DNA from: Sipunculus nudus
Taxonomy: Eukaryota; Annelida; Sipuncula; Golfingiida; Sipunculidae
Length of the DNA: 64,000 nucleotides
Assembly: GCA_026874595.1 (NCBI GenBank)
Contig: CM049311.1
Span: forward strand, 69,047,453-69,111,452
Direction: 5' to 3'
Shown here piece after piece: positions 1 through 10,461 of this stretch. The translations under genes were made by a program, and so were the position numbers. The notes below the pieces were generated by a model. It did no database searches. It was not told the origin of the DNA and saw only the letters and a list, made by a program, of their open reading frames with translations. Each line of letters opens with the position of its first letter. Position 1 is the stretch's first letter.

Positions 1-482
1 TTGGTTGGAGTATCCTTGAGAGATCTTCCCATGACGAGCGCATCCCTATAATATAGGGTTGCGCTGGTCATAGAAAGTTGCCTGACCGGCTATATTTAAT
101 TCGACCAGCTCAAAATGGTCACAGATAATGTTGACACGTTGGGCCGTAACCTCTCTAATACCTTTATATAAAAAAACAAAGTCCAATCAGTGTTTGTCAA
201 TTGATGGAGCTAAATTGAGTTGTATCCTGCAAGATGCAAAATGATGACGGACCAGGAGCGCTTTAAACCATGGTTGCATTCAGGCGTATAAATTAGCCCT
301 CATTGAGAAGTGTCACAGAGAGAGCAAATGAGAGTGCTATTTTGATTTCACGTCACCCATCGGGTATTTGCCAGAAATGGTCTTGTAAAAATTACACTGT
401 ATAATCGCCATGGGGGTGGAGGTTTTATAGGAAAATGTCAGCAGAGCACACTATTAAAATTAATCTACAGTTAATAATGAAC

Positions 483-730
483 CGGCTTCTGTGGCTCAAG
501 GGGTAGAGCGTAGGATTCAAAGCCGGGAGATCGTGGGTTCGACTCTCAGCCGAGGCGATGAGATTTTTCACGGTCGGCCCGAACTGCAGACTTAATGGGA
601 AGGCTGTGTCCCACAGCCGTGTATCACCCACATACGAGTGCTTCTTTGGGGGGTTCCTCGGTGTTATGACCCAGCAATGGGGATGATTACACACCCAGGG
701 CCCTAAGGTGCAGTAGACACCGGGCATGAG
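483..730 (+). repeat. tRNA-derived SINE-like repeat
   Basis: The first 65 bases resemble a tRNA. An A-box-like TGGCTCAAGGGG near 491 is followed about 40 bases later by a B-box-like GGTTCGACTC near 536, the layout of a Pol III internal promoter. A tRNA-unrelated body of about 170 bp follows. No poly-A tail or target duplication was identified. A 103-codon open frame crosses it on the other strand but has no gene-like features. The SINE call is inference from the two boxes and their spacing. Confidence 0.55.
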
Positions 731-927
731 TGACATCTGGATACAAAAATAAAAATGATAGGAATCAGTGCTACCGCCCTGTCAGGTAATCCGAGACCGA
801 AATTGAAACTCTGCAAGTGAACATACTTAGATTAAGAATGAGTCAGCATTCAAAAAAGGAGGCGGTTACCTCCACCAAAAAAATATTTTTAAAAATATCC
901 ATACAGGGAATCCATGTTTGTTCATAC

Positions 928-1363
928 CTCCCGTCTTCCTCGGGTGATACTTATTCATGACGTAGTACGAATTCCCATCACGATCGTTTACCACTCTGTA
1001 TAATGGCGGACATGTACCATCAGTAAGTGCCCTGCACTGACACAGCGCGTCACCAAACTGACCCCGGAGCGCCCCCAGGTGGCGGTAGTAGTAGTTCGGT
1101 AACCTGGAGTGGGATCGCGTCAACTTCTCTTGGAGCATGCGTATCGGCACTGAGTTTGGATAAGTCTCCATGTTGGTAGCTTGGTCCAGTGTCAAACTAA
1201 AATCTTCCGGTTTTATTAAGCACATTTCGGCGTTGATCATGCACGCCTGGCGTTTGTCTGACATGAAGGCATGTAAGGTGGCACAAGAAATGCTGTTGCT
1301 GTTATACAGGAGGCGCAGCTCGTTCATCAGGCATTTGTGGTAGTTCTGTACCCATGTTCTGGC
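928..1363 (-). CDS. Copy 1 exon 7 (second stanniocalcin-like domain, C-terminal half)
   Basis: 436 nt, entered in phase 0 after an AG acceptor at 1364-1365 and left in phase 1 at donor GGAG|GTATG. It encodes ARTWVQNYHKC and what follows, including a late CxC and the HPRKTG end. Sequence similarity to copy 2 stops exactly at the donor, which supports the boundary. Confidence 0.85.
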
Positions 1364-4300
1364 CTACATGTAGAATAATAAACTGACATGAAGGCATTAC
1401 TTCATATATTGAACCGTTCAAAAATTTCTGTGGATGCGTCGGAGGTACGTTTTCATTGATTCGACTCATTTCCTTATTCATTTTATGCATTATTAGACGA
1501 TTGATTGATTGGTACATAAGAGATTATAGTATACTGAACGGTAAAAGGTTAAATAAGAGAATGTCACTACAGGTGAAACAAAAAATATGGAGCAAACAGT
1601 AAATATATTAAATAGACCACGGAGTTTATGATCACTTGCCCTGTGAGAGTTAGACAGACCGATGTATGACGTCATATCTTGACACGTTGGCAACTCGAAA
1701 TGCATCACGTGACTTGCGTCAATCGAACCTGCACACGGGAACTTCCTCTCAAAGCACTCAAAGAATCGACAGTCACCGTTGTCAAGGTATGTTTGACATT
1801 CAGCATCCAGGTTGCGGTTCCGGAACGTAACTGGAGCAAAAGGTGATACACCAATAGTCCGTATTGTATTTGAAGAGCAGTGACAAAACGGTCAGTAGAC
1901 TTGTCTTATCCTTCATAAGTTCATAACAGATTTATTCGGTTTCCTTTCATTCTTTAACCTGTCTAATTGTAACAAATACCAATTCCAGGATTGCACCACA
2001 AAAAAATGCAAAATAAAAAATATAAAATTTATAAAGTACAAATCTGGAACGAGCATTTGGCCAAAACGTGTTTAAAGGTCAATGGAATGTTATAAGACAT
2101 ATATATGCATACATTTTAAACTTTACAGGTGCACTTGTTACTCAGTCAGATTTAACACAGCGGTGACAACATGATAGGATATTATAATCAAGCATAGTTA
2201 AAGTCTCAATTTTTTACAAATAAACTAACTTGAGTTAGAATTGTCTGAGAATATAGAATCAGGTACATGTATATACCTTGCTGGGCATTAATTGTGTTCG
2301 TCGGTAGCAGAGCAGTCATCGCCTCAATAAACTGTCTGATGTTTTCTCTTACGGTGTTGATGTTACCCAGGGAAGTGCTGTACTCTGAATGCATGCACGA
2401 GCGAACAGAGTCCGATATCTGAAGGAAACAGTCTTAATTATATAAATTGGTAACATGTATGATTACATTTATTTGGTTCCATGGTTAATTAATGTCTAGG
2501 TATTAACAACCGTTAGGTGTTTATGAGATTCTGTCAGTTAACATGGCTCATATAATATTGAAAACAACTTTTCGTTTAGAATCATATCTTTATTAGGTCA
2601 GTGTTACGTTCTTCTTTAAGCCAGTAATATTAACAGTAACAGAGACAAGAGCATCGCAGCAAGAGTATGTCGCTCACCACAATACTTGATTGCCTAATTT
2701 AAATGAAAATAAACACTCACCCCTAAAGCATTAAATACACAAGCATGTTTATAACTTGGTCCAGCTTAAACATTACATCAAGCAGATAAAATTTCTCGAG
2801 TAAACATGCATAAAAAAGTTTAAATATCAACCTCTCGCACTCTTAACATAGACCAGAGAGGAAGATAAATGGCCAACGCTGAATCAACATGGTGACGTGA
2901 CTTAGTCTGGGCCTTTGATCTCTGGCGAGTCATTTTATTTGCGCAGAGGGCATACTAACCAGGCAAAATTCGAAGTAGACACTGTTCCGGTTGCCCAACG
3001 AAACTGCCTCTGCAAATGAAGCATTGGTCAGCTTTGCCAGCCACTATCCGGAGTACCGAGTATCGCGACTCGGCATTGGAAAGTATCTGCATGGGCGAGA
3101 TCATTAGCAAAATATTTTACGAAATCTAAGGTCGATGTGCAACCAACGGGATATTTTAGAGGTCTGGTATGTTGCTCTGTACCAGAAATTTGATCAAACC
3201 TTCATCTTTTGTACTATACCACTCATGCAGATATCCGCAGAGAGATAATACTGTAACTGCACTATAACAAAAAGGGGGATATCTTGGAATCACTAAGATG
3301 CTCCACTTAATCACTTTGGATATCATGGACACCTCTCGAAATTCCGGGTCTGAGAATTCAACATATCTTTGTGATAGGTGTCTTTTTCGCCTAGTTTAAA
3401 GGAGTCCGTGTCCTGCCTGATGAAACGGCGCAGATTGTTGTCCAAATTTTAATAGTCATGGATGAGTGGATCTGTAAGTTCGGTGTTCCTCGGGTCACCC
3501 AAACTGATTAGGGGATGGACTTCGGGAACTATCTCTACAAAGAAATGTGCCCTCCTTATGACCAAAACAACATCCTATCAATCCACTTTTATGAGATGAG
3601 AGAAAATTTTAGCTGAACGGTAGCACATATTCATTAGTGACAGAACAAATGCATTGGACAAGTACTCGGACTTGACACTAACCTAGCGAAGAATCAAAGG
3701 CAAAGGCCGGGTCTACTGGTTCTACCCACCAGCTGCTCATAACCATTTTGTTTCGGGCTGGGCACCCCCTGGTGATGAAGCGAAAGTTGACTCTATGGAC
3801 CGGCTGAGGCCGCATCCCCGGAAACAAACGGGAACGTTCTTGTAGACTGGTGGTAAAAAGCCTGCAGGTTTGACCAAGTGTTCCAAGAGGCGGAGATTAG
3901 CGATGAGCAGTAGGCGAGGTTTGACTTCCCGCAAACTTAGAAGAGGACCCAAGGGGCAGGTACAGTAAGCCCTTGAGCAGCGGGGAGGGAGGCTTTCTCT
4001 TGAAATGATATCTGTATCTGTTCCGGGCGAATTATTAATAAGAGGTAACAGTAATGACTAATGTCATTTATGTGTAATTAGAACCTGGACCTGGTTATAT
4101 ACCAGACACATAATTAGGCGGTTGTGCGACGCAGTGGATTTTTAAGAGTCAGGCTAGTGTTTTGAGACAGCAAATCCGTTGAAAGTGCTAAACCTTGATT
4201 TTGTTTTGTCTTGTTATCTCCTTCGCCCGGAAATACCCCTAACCATTTAAATTAATTTGTTATAGAGCTGCCATTTGGTTCGACTAAGAGAGCAGATGCG

Positions 4301-5580
4301 CATCTATTCCCAAGAGGTTGTATTTAAGCCCAACATAAAGTCTAAAAACTGTAAAATATTAATCGGAAGAAACTCTTATATATTCAAGCATAGATAGGTG
4401 ACACTGTTTGTCTGTCTTTTAACCCCCTTTTTTAACTTATTTAAAATTAGACATGCCATTTTTGCCCGCCAAGATTACGGTAAACGCATGTATCCCCGCA
4501 ATTGAATGTTAGGCCAACATACAGTGTGAAAAAAGGTAATTACCTGATGCACAACAAACTCGCTTTCTTCTCCTGGGAGATCAGCCACATTCAGAATTTG
4601 GACAAGGACTCGATGGTTACCTGTATCCTGAAGAATTTTGCAGAAGCTCGGCTGACTTGACAGAATGCACTGACCGATCCTGTATAAACCGTCCTCCATC
4701 AGAGAGTAGCAAGTTGTGTCTCCGAAGGCCAGTGCCATGTCCGTCTCCCGGATCACACATTTCTTCACTTCCTCGGCCCATTTCTTTCCCTACACAGGTA
4801 AATTAGACAGCCAAGTCCAAATCAACATAAACAGAACAAACGACGTGTATAGGCGTCAATTATTATGATTCACATAGTACAGATGATGGGTATTCACATA
4901 ATGTACTGAAAGTCAAGCAATATTTCAAAGAAAATACGAATCTTTGGTGGTTAAAGAAAGAGAAATCACGGGATCAAAATCGTGAAGACTGTATTTACGG
5001 TAAGATTTTACCTGTGTATTTATTGGAAAAGACTCTTATTAATTAAGATCTAGGATAGGTGGCGCTATGTGTCCTGTCTGTCCTTAAAGAGCTAGACACA
5101 GGTCGTCACTCTTTGCTCGCGAAACAGTTTAATCATGGTGACTGCCGAAAGGCGGCTGCTTTCCGAATTATTCAATATTAGGCATGCTATGCACACGCTC
5201 ATGCTAACGCGCACTTTTGTAATGGACAGCATCATATTCGTATTGCAATGCACATCACATAGTTGTACAGGTTTCCGGTGACCTCCTACCTCAATCGCTA
5301 AAGGGTTTATTTTTTCAAAGATAAATAATGCTTTCATAAATCACGCGACTGCACGTGTCACGTCAATTAGGTTGCTTTACCTGATGGGGGCACACTTAAA
5401 AATAATAGACATTTTAGAAAATAGGTAGTGTTGATGGATGACTGGTCATATCGAGTGAGATGAAGCTTGCCACTTATGCTAACCAGACTGGTTAATCATG
5501 TTGATTGACTGGTGGCCAATTAAATAACTAATTACAGTTGCCATAGAGTCATAAACGAAAGAGTCATACACGCGGTATAA

Positions 5581-5622
<42 letters not shown>

Positions 5623-6756
5623 ATGTTGCAAAGAACCACACACTGGACCCTTCCCAAGCTGATGCTGGTGTAACTATCATATACATATACAGAGTTGTAT
5701 TTTGACAGATGGCCCTCCTACCTCGGTGGAGAACGAGTTCCGATGCTGATCTATTTTAGTGCAGTAGCGATGTCCAAATCCAAGAAGAAACCCTGTGTCC
5801 CCGCATTTCATGGAGTTCTCCATACAGTTGTAGTACTCACAGTCTCCTCTCTCAACCAGAGCCGGGGGATGTGAACAACCGGCATTTTGTGTCCTTGGTC
5901 TTACATAATAACAATATTCATAAGTAATCTAACATTTCTGTAAGCTGTGGATAACATGTTTTAACGAAATGACCACACTTTTTTTACACATATTGACAAT
6001 CTATAGTGTGTTTTTATCAAAGACTGGATACTAGTTCAATAATAGGAAATTGTCCGGAGACGGTTTCAGAGATGGAAAAGAGCAGGACCGTACAGGGCGA
6101 CCTCTATTAGAGATTTTCAGAACAGTTACGAGAGTACCTGACTGAAGTGAAGCACTCTTACGTAAGACGTCGTTTCTACTCAAAACTCTTTTTTAGAGTA
6201 CGCTTTTGCGCAGTGGGAGTGGAGCTGACGTTTTCAAAAGGTTACTTTATTTATCTGACTTCCTGGTTTGTGTAAACCACTTCAAACAAACCCCGGGGGA
6301 TACCGGGTACCCGACATAAACATGTGTTGATTACTGGAATGTTAAAGTCTGGAAACTTTCTTACCTGAACCTGGGATTAGACGCCGCTGTCACTGAAATG
6401 GTGGTAAAAATATACATGTAAACCTAAAAGTCAAACGGCAATTTCATTGTTAATATTGCTTAACCCAATTCCTTCAAATTTAGCAACAGCAGACCAACAC
6501 TCCGATATTGGATATTATATCACATTATTATTATCTGTAGATTATTTGCTGTAGTTTAACACGTTCTCTGCGTGTATTGTGACGTGTATTGAGAAAAAAT
6601 ATAGGAAATGGCCTGCACAATGGCCAATGCATACGGAGGGTTCCAAACAACGACACTGAACGAGAATGTTGTATATTGTATGTCTATTTACAAACCTGTG
6701 GTCAAAATGATGACCAGCAGGACAACCGACCACGAACAATGGTCCCTCACGTACAT
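928..6756 (-). CDS. Secreted double stanniocalcin-like protein, copy 1 (3' exons outside window)
   Basis: Seven coding exons on the minus strand: 6696-6756, 6365-6392, 5722-5899, 4544-4789, 2277-2418, 1640-1830 and 928-1363. They join in frame and have the same lengths as copy 2, except exon 6, which is one codon shorter. Exon 1 gives a hydrophobic signal peptide. Exons 3-5 and 6-7 each encode one stanniocalcin-like domain (C-x4-C-x6-C, then a Cys 16 residues after a matched Cys). Stanniocalcins are secreted disulfide-linked glycoprotein hormones of calcium and phosphate balance; whether this protein has such a role is unknown. The last exon here ends at a GT donor in phase 1, so the gene continues left of base 1, probably into Cys-rich and MBL exons as in copy 2. 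Intron 4 holds a Gypsy relic absent from copy 2. No inactivating change is visible. Confidence 0.8.
1640..1830 (-). CDS. Copy 1 exon 6 (start of second stanniocalcin-like domain)
   Basis: 191 nt encoding the GDCRFFECFERKFPC core and the PTCQDMTSYIG segment. The donor is GC (GG|GCAAGT), not GT, as at the matching exon of copy 2. One codon shorter than copy 2 near its start. Confidence 0.82.
2277..2418 (-). CDS. Copy 1 exon 5 (end of first stanniocalcin-like domain and linker)
   Basis: 142 nt, phase 0 in and phase 1 out. It encodes ISDSVRSCMHSEYSTSLGN and a linker ending NAQQ. The same length as copy 2 exon 5. Confidence 0.82.
3425..3835 (+). pseudogene. Ty3/Gypsy integrase relic in intron 4 of copy 1
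   Basis: Plus-strand translation near 3430-3545 gives a retroelement integrase core segment, with GVPRVTQTD followed by an in-frame TAG and then GMDFGNYLYKEMC. Frame changes follow. Near 3708-3735 there is RVYWFYPPA, like the linker after the integrase of Gypsy elements. No LTRs were recognised. Copy 2 lacks this insert, so it arrived after the duplication or was lost there. Confidence 0.65.
4544..4789 (-). CDS. Copy 1 exon 4 (core of first stanniocalcin-like domain)
   Basis: 246 nt, phase 0 at both ends. It starts GKKWAEEVKKC, which matches the stanniocalcin segment before a conserved Cys, and continues through TTCYSLMEDG and PSFCKIL to EFVVHQ. Acceptor TGTAG, donor CAG|GTAAT. Confidence 0.87.
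5582..5621. repeat. (TA)n microsatellite
   Basis: Uninterrupted TA dinucleotide run of about 40 bp in intron 3 of copy 1. Confidence 0.95.
5722..5899 (-). CDS. Copy 1 exon 3 (N-terminal part of first stanniocalcin-like domain)
   Basis: 178 nt, phase 2 in and phase 0 out, encoding NAGCSHPP, the GDCEYYNCMENSMKC core and YCTKIDQH. The acceptor that keeps frame is GTAAG at 5900-5901. A nearer site that looked like a mutated acceptor is not needed. Confidence 0.83.
6365..6392 (-). CDS. Copy 1 exon 2 (28-nt microexon)
   Basis: 28 nt between CATTTCAG and GTAAGAAAG, conserved at the matching site in copy 2. It joins exon 1 (phase 1) to exon 3 (phase 2) in frame and encodes VTAASNPRF, around the expected signal peptidase site. 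Confidence 0.8.
6696..6756 (-). CDS. Copy 1 exon 1 (signal peptide)
   Basis: 61 coding nt from ATG (6754-6756) to donor ACAG|GTTTG. They encode a short polar start and a hydrophobic run, SVVLLVIILTT. Copy 2 has an ATG at the same position and a similar hydrophobic run. A possible acceptor TTGCAG lies about 30 bases upstream of the ATG, so an untranslated exon probably precedes it. Confidence 0.78.
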
Positions 6757-7139
6757 GATTCAGGGGGAAAATCAAAGCAAAATCTGCAATAAATTACCAT
6801 GAGTATTCGAAAAGGTCATGCTATAATTAATTCTATTTACAAATTCAGTGTTTTAATAATAAACTGTCTTACAAAATGAATATTTTATCTTGTATAACTC
6901 TATGCAATAGTAACTGCATATTGGTAACGTATTTGAGAGATAAGCCATGATATAATACAAAATCAGTTATGTCTTATTAATACGGAGAATACCCAGCCGC
7001 TTCGGTAATCGCTTTTAACGATCATTGATTGTTTAAATTCGGATTTAAAAGGAGAATGAATAATTAATTATCATGAATTATTTTATTTCTCTCGAATTTC
7101 ATCTACTATTTATGCTGAAAAAAAGTAAGATACGTGTAC

Positions 7140-7290
7140 CTTGACGGTGCAGGTCTGTCCCTCTATATGTACCTCTATACCTGCAGGTATAGGCTTACAA
7201 AGAAACTGAAGAATGTCCCCTGCTGTAGTTTGTTGGCCCTCGACAAATGTGTTCACGTGACCAAAGATTACAAGTGTACCACTTGACTTT
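7140..7290 (-). other. Probable 5' untranslated exon of copy 1
   Basis: A conserved block ending in donor CAAG|GTACACGTA lies upstream of the signal-peptide exon in both copies. One frame is open here, but copy 2 differs by a 2-nt gain and a compensating 2-nt loss, which argues against conserved protein. It is read as a non-coding first exon; the right boundary is a guess. Confidence 0.5.
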
Positions 7291-8099
7291 AGTTCTATGA
7301 TAACGCCACACGTTTATTTATGACATAGCGACGTACGAGCTGACCCAGACTCTTCTTTCGTAGGCAGAGAAAATTATACGACTATGCATGTACACTCACT
7401 TCATACTACAGAATACACGTGATACGCGTTGGTTTGATTCGATTGATTTATCCATTTATTGGTCTGTTGATTTAATGATTAATAATTCTTGGTTTAAGGA
7501 CAGCCTAATCAAGCATTGTAACAAATACTTGTTAATCACTTCCCAAAGCAGTATACATAACAAAACCTGGTAACATGTTGTGAGCAACAACTCCGAAAAG
7601 ATCACTTGGCCAAGTTTGATACTATACAGATTAATATATAATAAAAACACCACTTAGCATAAGCTAGATGTGTATGTTTGTGTGAGGGTGTGTGTGTGTG
7701 TGTAGACGCACGACTACTCGATACCCCCGCCAGGACAACCCCCACCAAATCAAGTTTCCATCTAAATAACCCCCCCCCCCGGGACATTCGTCAACTACAG
7801 TAAACTAATTACTTCCGGGTTACGTATAGGTTACTTACAGACATGTTTTCATTAACACCTGCTTTTATATCGGCTGAGCAGATAATTACCTTAAAGGCAA
7901 GGACAAGGTCAAATGTAGCTTACTGTTGTTAATTTTCTTGTATATTGTAAATCAACGGAGGTTCGATGTTTGTTTGTATGTATGCCCATGCTCCCACGCA
8001 GAGAAGAGGGGCCTCTTGGGCGCACACGTGTTTTTACTTGACGCACACTGTGATTCAGACCAGGTTAATTTTGTTATTCTTGAATTTGGAATACCCCAT

Positions 8100-9130
8100 T
8101 CAGGGATGTAATTTTTTTCCACTTCGACCCCCCCCCCCCCCCCCCACATACGGGCCATCAAAATGGGAATACCATATTTCACCCCCCCACCCCCCACCCC
8201 TTCCCACAGATACACACATATTTCCTTCTTACTTAATGTTATTGTTGGTGACTAGAGCCCTATTCTAGGGGAAAAGGGGTATTCTCCTGACTGTCGAGGG
8301 TGTCAATCGATCGAGGAGGTTGGGTGGGAGACGCAGTGTCTCGGGGGGCGTTCTTTGACAAGAACTAAACAGCACCGTGACATCAAAAACATGCAGACCC
8401 GTCCACAGCAGCATTTTTGAAGACACAGATAACAAGGCAAGCAGCACCACAATTTAAACGAACGGCATCGGCTATAGCTAAAACCAATTAAGTGTCTGTC
8501 AACGTTCCAGGATCTTTCGGTAAAAATGTAACAGCCGGCTTAAAATGTGTGATAATGAGTTCGAAGGTAATGGTGCTGAAGTCAAATATTACCCAGAGCA
8601 TATTGATCAACATATTTAACTCTGTAAAGCCTCACCTTAATGAACTTAAAATCAAAATCAGGATTCCAACAATCCCTGTTGACCCTTATTAAGTCAAGAA
8701 TCAACTTGGATGTTCAGTTATTTCCTAAATGCAACTCTTTGAAATAACCATTGAACGACAAAGTGAATTATATGCAAGGAACAAAACATTCTTCCATTTT
8801 AAATCAAATTTTAAATCCATTGCATAAATACAGAGGGGAGGGGGGCAATTTTGACATTTGTCATAGTATATTATCCCAATGACCAATAAAACCTTAGAAC
8901 AAGAATATGATAATTCGTACAAATGTAGATAGAATAGTATTTGTGATTTTGGGATTTGACTAATGCATCAGAATCTGTTGTGACCTTTTTGTAAATAACT
9001 ACTTAAATTCTTTCTCCACTCTTGCTCCACAAGTCATTATGTGAATTGTTTTTCCCAATGGGACTTGGCTGGCCTCACTCTCTGAGAATGATACACCCGA
9101 AGATTATATTAACTTTGGTATACCGCTTTC
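8100..9130. other. Intergenic DNA without recognised genes
   Basis: Contains poly-C tracts at 8130-8148 and 8181-8200 and AT-rich sequence. Open frames are short and show no splice-linked or family features. Confidence 0.6.
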
Positions 9131-9134
9131 AGTT

Positions 9135-9225
9135 ATGTTACAAAGAGAACATGTTGAGGAGAAAATCCCTGGGCCGATCCGGTAGTCGAACCCAGGCCGG
9201 TGGCCCACAAGTCCGGCGTCTATCA
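9135..9225 (-). repeat. tRNA-like SINE fragment
   Basis: On the minus strand a B-box-like GGTTCGACTACC lies near 9185-9196. The sequence around it (AGGGATTTTCTCCTCAAC) matches a second copy at 9320-9445. The A box is degenerate. Classified by the tRNA-like box and the local repeat. Confidence 0.45.
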
Positions 9226-9319
9226 GAACAAGACTAATTATCCCAGGAGTCAAACTTTGGTGAGCTTATTCCCTTGGCCACACAGTTAACCGTCACGTTA
9301 GACGAGCCCCCATTTTGTT

Positions 9320-9445
9320 ACGAAGAGAAATTGTTGAGGAAAAAATCCTGGGCCGATCCCGATTTCGAACCCAGGTCGGTGGCGTACAGGTCCGGCGAAC
9401 CAACCGCTTCGCTAGCAAAGCAAGCTTCACTAGCGAGACAGTTCG
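9320..9445 (-). repeat. tRNA-derived SINE-like fragment
   Basis: On the minus strand an A-box-like TAGCGAAGCGGTTGG (near 9400-9415) is followed by a B-box-like GGGTTCGAAATC (near 9365-9377). This is tRNA-gene architecture with a related 3' part shared with 9135-9225. It is not a plausible functional tRNA. Confidence 0.5.
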
Positions 9446-9569
9446 GTCCGCTTTTATGTCAACCCGTAACAGTTAACTGAAAATATATTGATAATCTGAT
9501 TGCTTAAGGGTTTTAAATTTACTTTCTATACAATCGAATTACGGAAGATTATGTGGGGTTACAGGTAAC

Positions 9570-9699
9570 GACAAACAACAACAATGTCCTTATATCGGAT
9601 CAAGCCTTTATATGGATGTAAGGAGGACACAGAACGGAGATGACCGTAAACACACGTGGTAACAATGAACATTAGTTTAACTAACTGCCGTAAGGTGGC
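9570..9699 (-). repeat. 3' LTR of the 9.6-16.2 kb retrotransposon
   Basis: 130 bp matching 15086-15148 joined to 16170-16236 with very few differences. It starts GACAAACAACAAC on the plus strand and ends CCGTAAGGTGGC. The high LTR identity suggests a fairly recent insertion. Confidence 0.85.
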
Positions 9700-9972
9700 G
9701 CAACCACCTCCTTTACCTTCACAAAGGAAAGTATGACACATCAACATAGAAATAATCACACTGCTGGACAGGCTAGAGTTCACATTCCTCACTGAGGAAG
9801 GTACTGAAGTAATTAGGATACAGCACAACTGGGTTTAGGTGAGCGGCGCTAGGCTCGCACTCACTTAATACAGGAAATAAAAGGGTACCACAACAGTGAG
9901 TTATGGGGTCATTGAGCATGCAACATAAATAATAATAAAATGAGTTCTTAATGTAAAACGAACAAGGTAACA

Positions 9973-10446
9973 CTAGTCCATGACCCATGTACCACTATCC
10001 TGCCAGGCTTGGGGTTTTCTTGGCCGCGAGGACCTGCGTAGTGGGGTGTTGAGGGTAATGTAATCCTCAAGCAGGGCGTGCGAAGAGGGTTTGGACAACT
10101 CAGACGTGGCTGTCACGTGATTCTCTGGTATCTGATGCTCTGATGATGGGCCGGCCGGGGGGTCGGGCTGAAGTACTATTTCAGGTGGCACAGATGGCGG
10201 ATACTGCACAGGATAGTGATCCGTTGTTGCCATAGGAGGCGCTGTCTGTGGCGTTGCATGCGCTGACTCAGTGTCAGAATCAGAACAGTTGTCCAAGCCT
10301 CTGACGGGGCCAGTGTGTGGGCCACCTAAGGAGGTAGACATGACAGGATAACAATCTGCGATTCTCACATCATAACACGTAGACCGAAACTGAGACTTAG
10401 TGAATTTTCTGACCTGGCAAGTTGTATCAGACACCTCTGTAACCAT
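9973..10446 (-). pseudogene. C-terminal extension of retrotransposon Pol, separated by a stop codon
   Basis: A 157-codon open frame in the same frame as the large pol ORF, separated from it only by a TGA at 10462-10464. It contains a basic RRSSRPRKPQ segment near its end and a Pro-rich middle. The pol C-terminal motif LVYLYADRDK runs directly into it across the stop, so this is the natural C-terminus of Pol cut off by a nonsense change, not a separate gene. Confidence 0.8.
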
Positions 10447-10461
10447 GTATTTGTCTCTTGC

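Larger units (their letters stand above)
860..8090. repeat. Tandem segmental duplication, block 1
   Basis: This block is homologous, in the same orientation, to about 29640-45260. All seven visible coding exons, their order and their splice sites are shared. So is non-coding DNA at 7380-7620 (compare 42770-43010) and 7780-8075 (compare 44930-45260). Block 2 is longer mainly because of inserted elements. The true left edge cannot be seen because the matching gene runs off the window. Confidence 0.85.

Noticed and set aside
425-736. A 103-codon minus-strand ORF
   Set aside because: It lies over a tRNA-derived SINE-like sequence and has no gene context.
5885-5900. Apparent loss of the splice acceptor of copy 1 exon 3 (CACAA where copy 2 has CACAG)
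   Set aside because: The frame-preserving acceptor is further upstream in both copies (GTAAG at 5900-5901; CTGTCAG at 36962-36963) and gives exons of equal length, so no acceptor is lost.
7140-7290. Reading the conserved upstream exon as coding
   Set aside because: The two copies differ by 2-nt indels that change the frame over about 20 codons, and the exon lies upstream of a good signal-peptide start.
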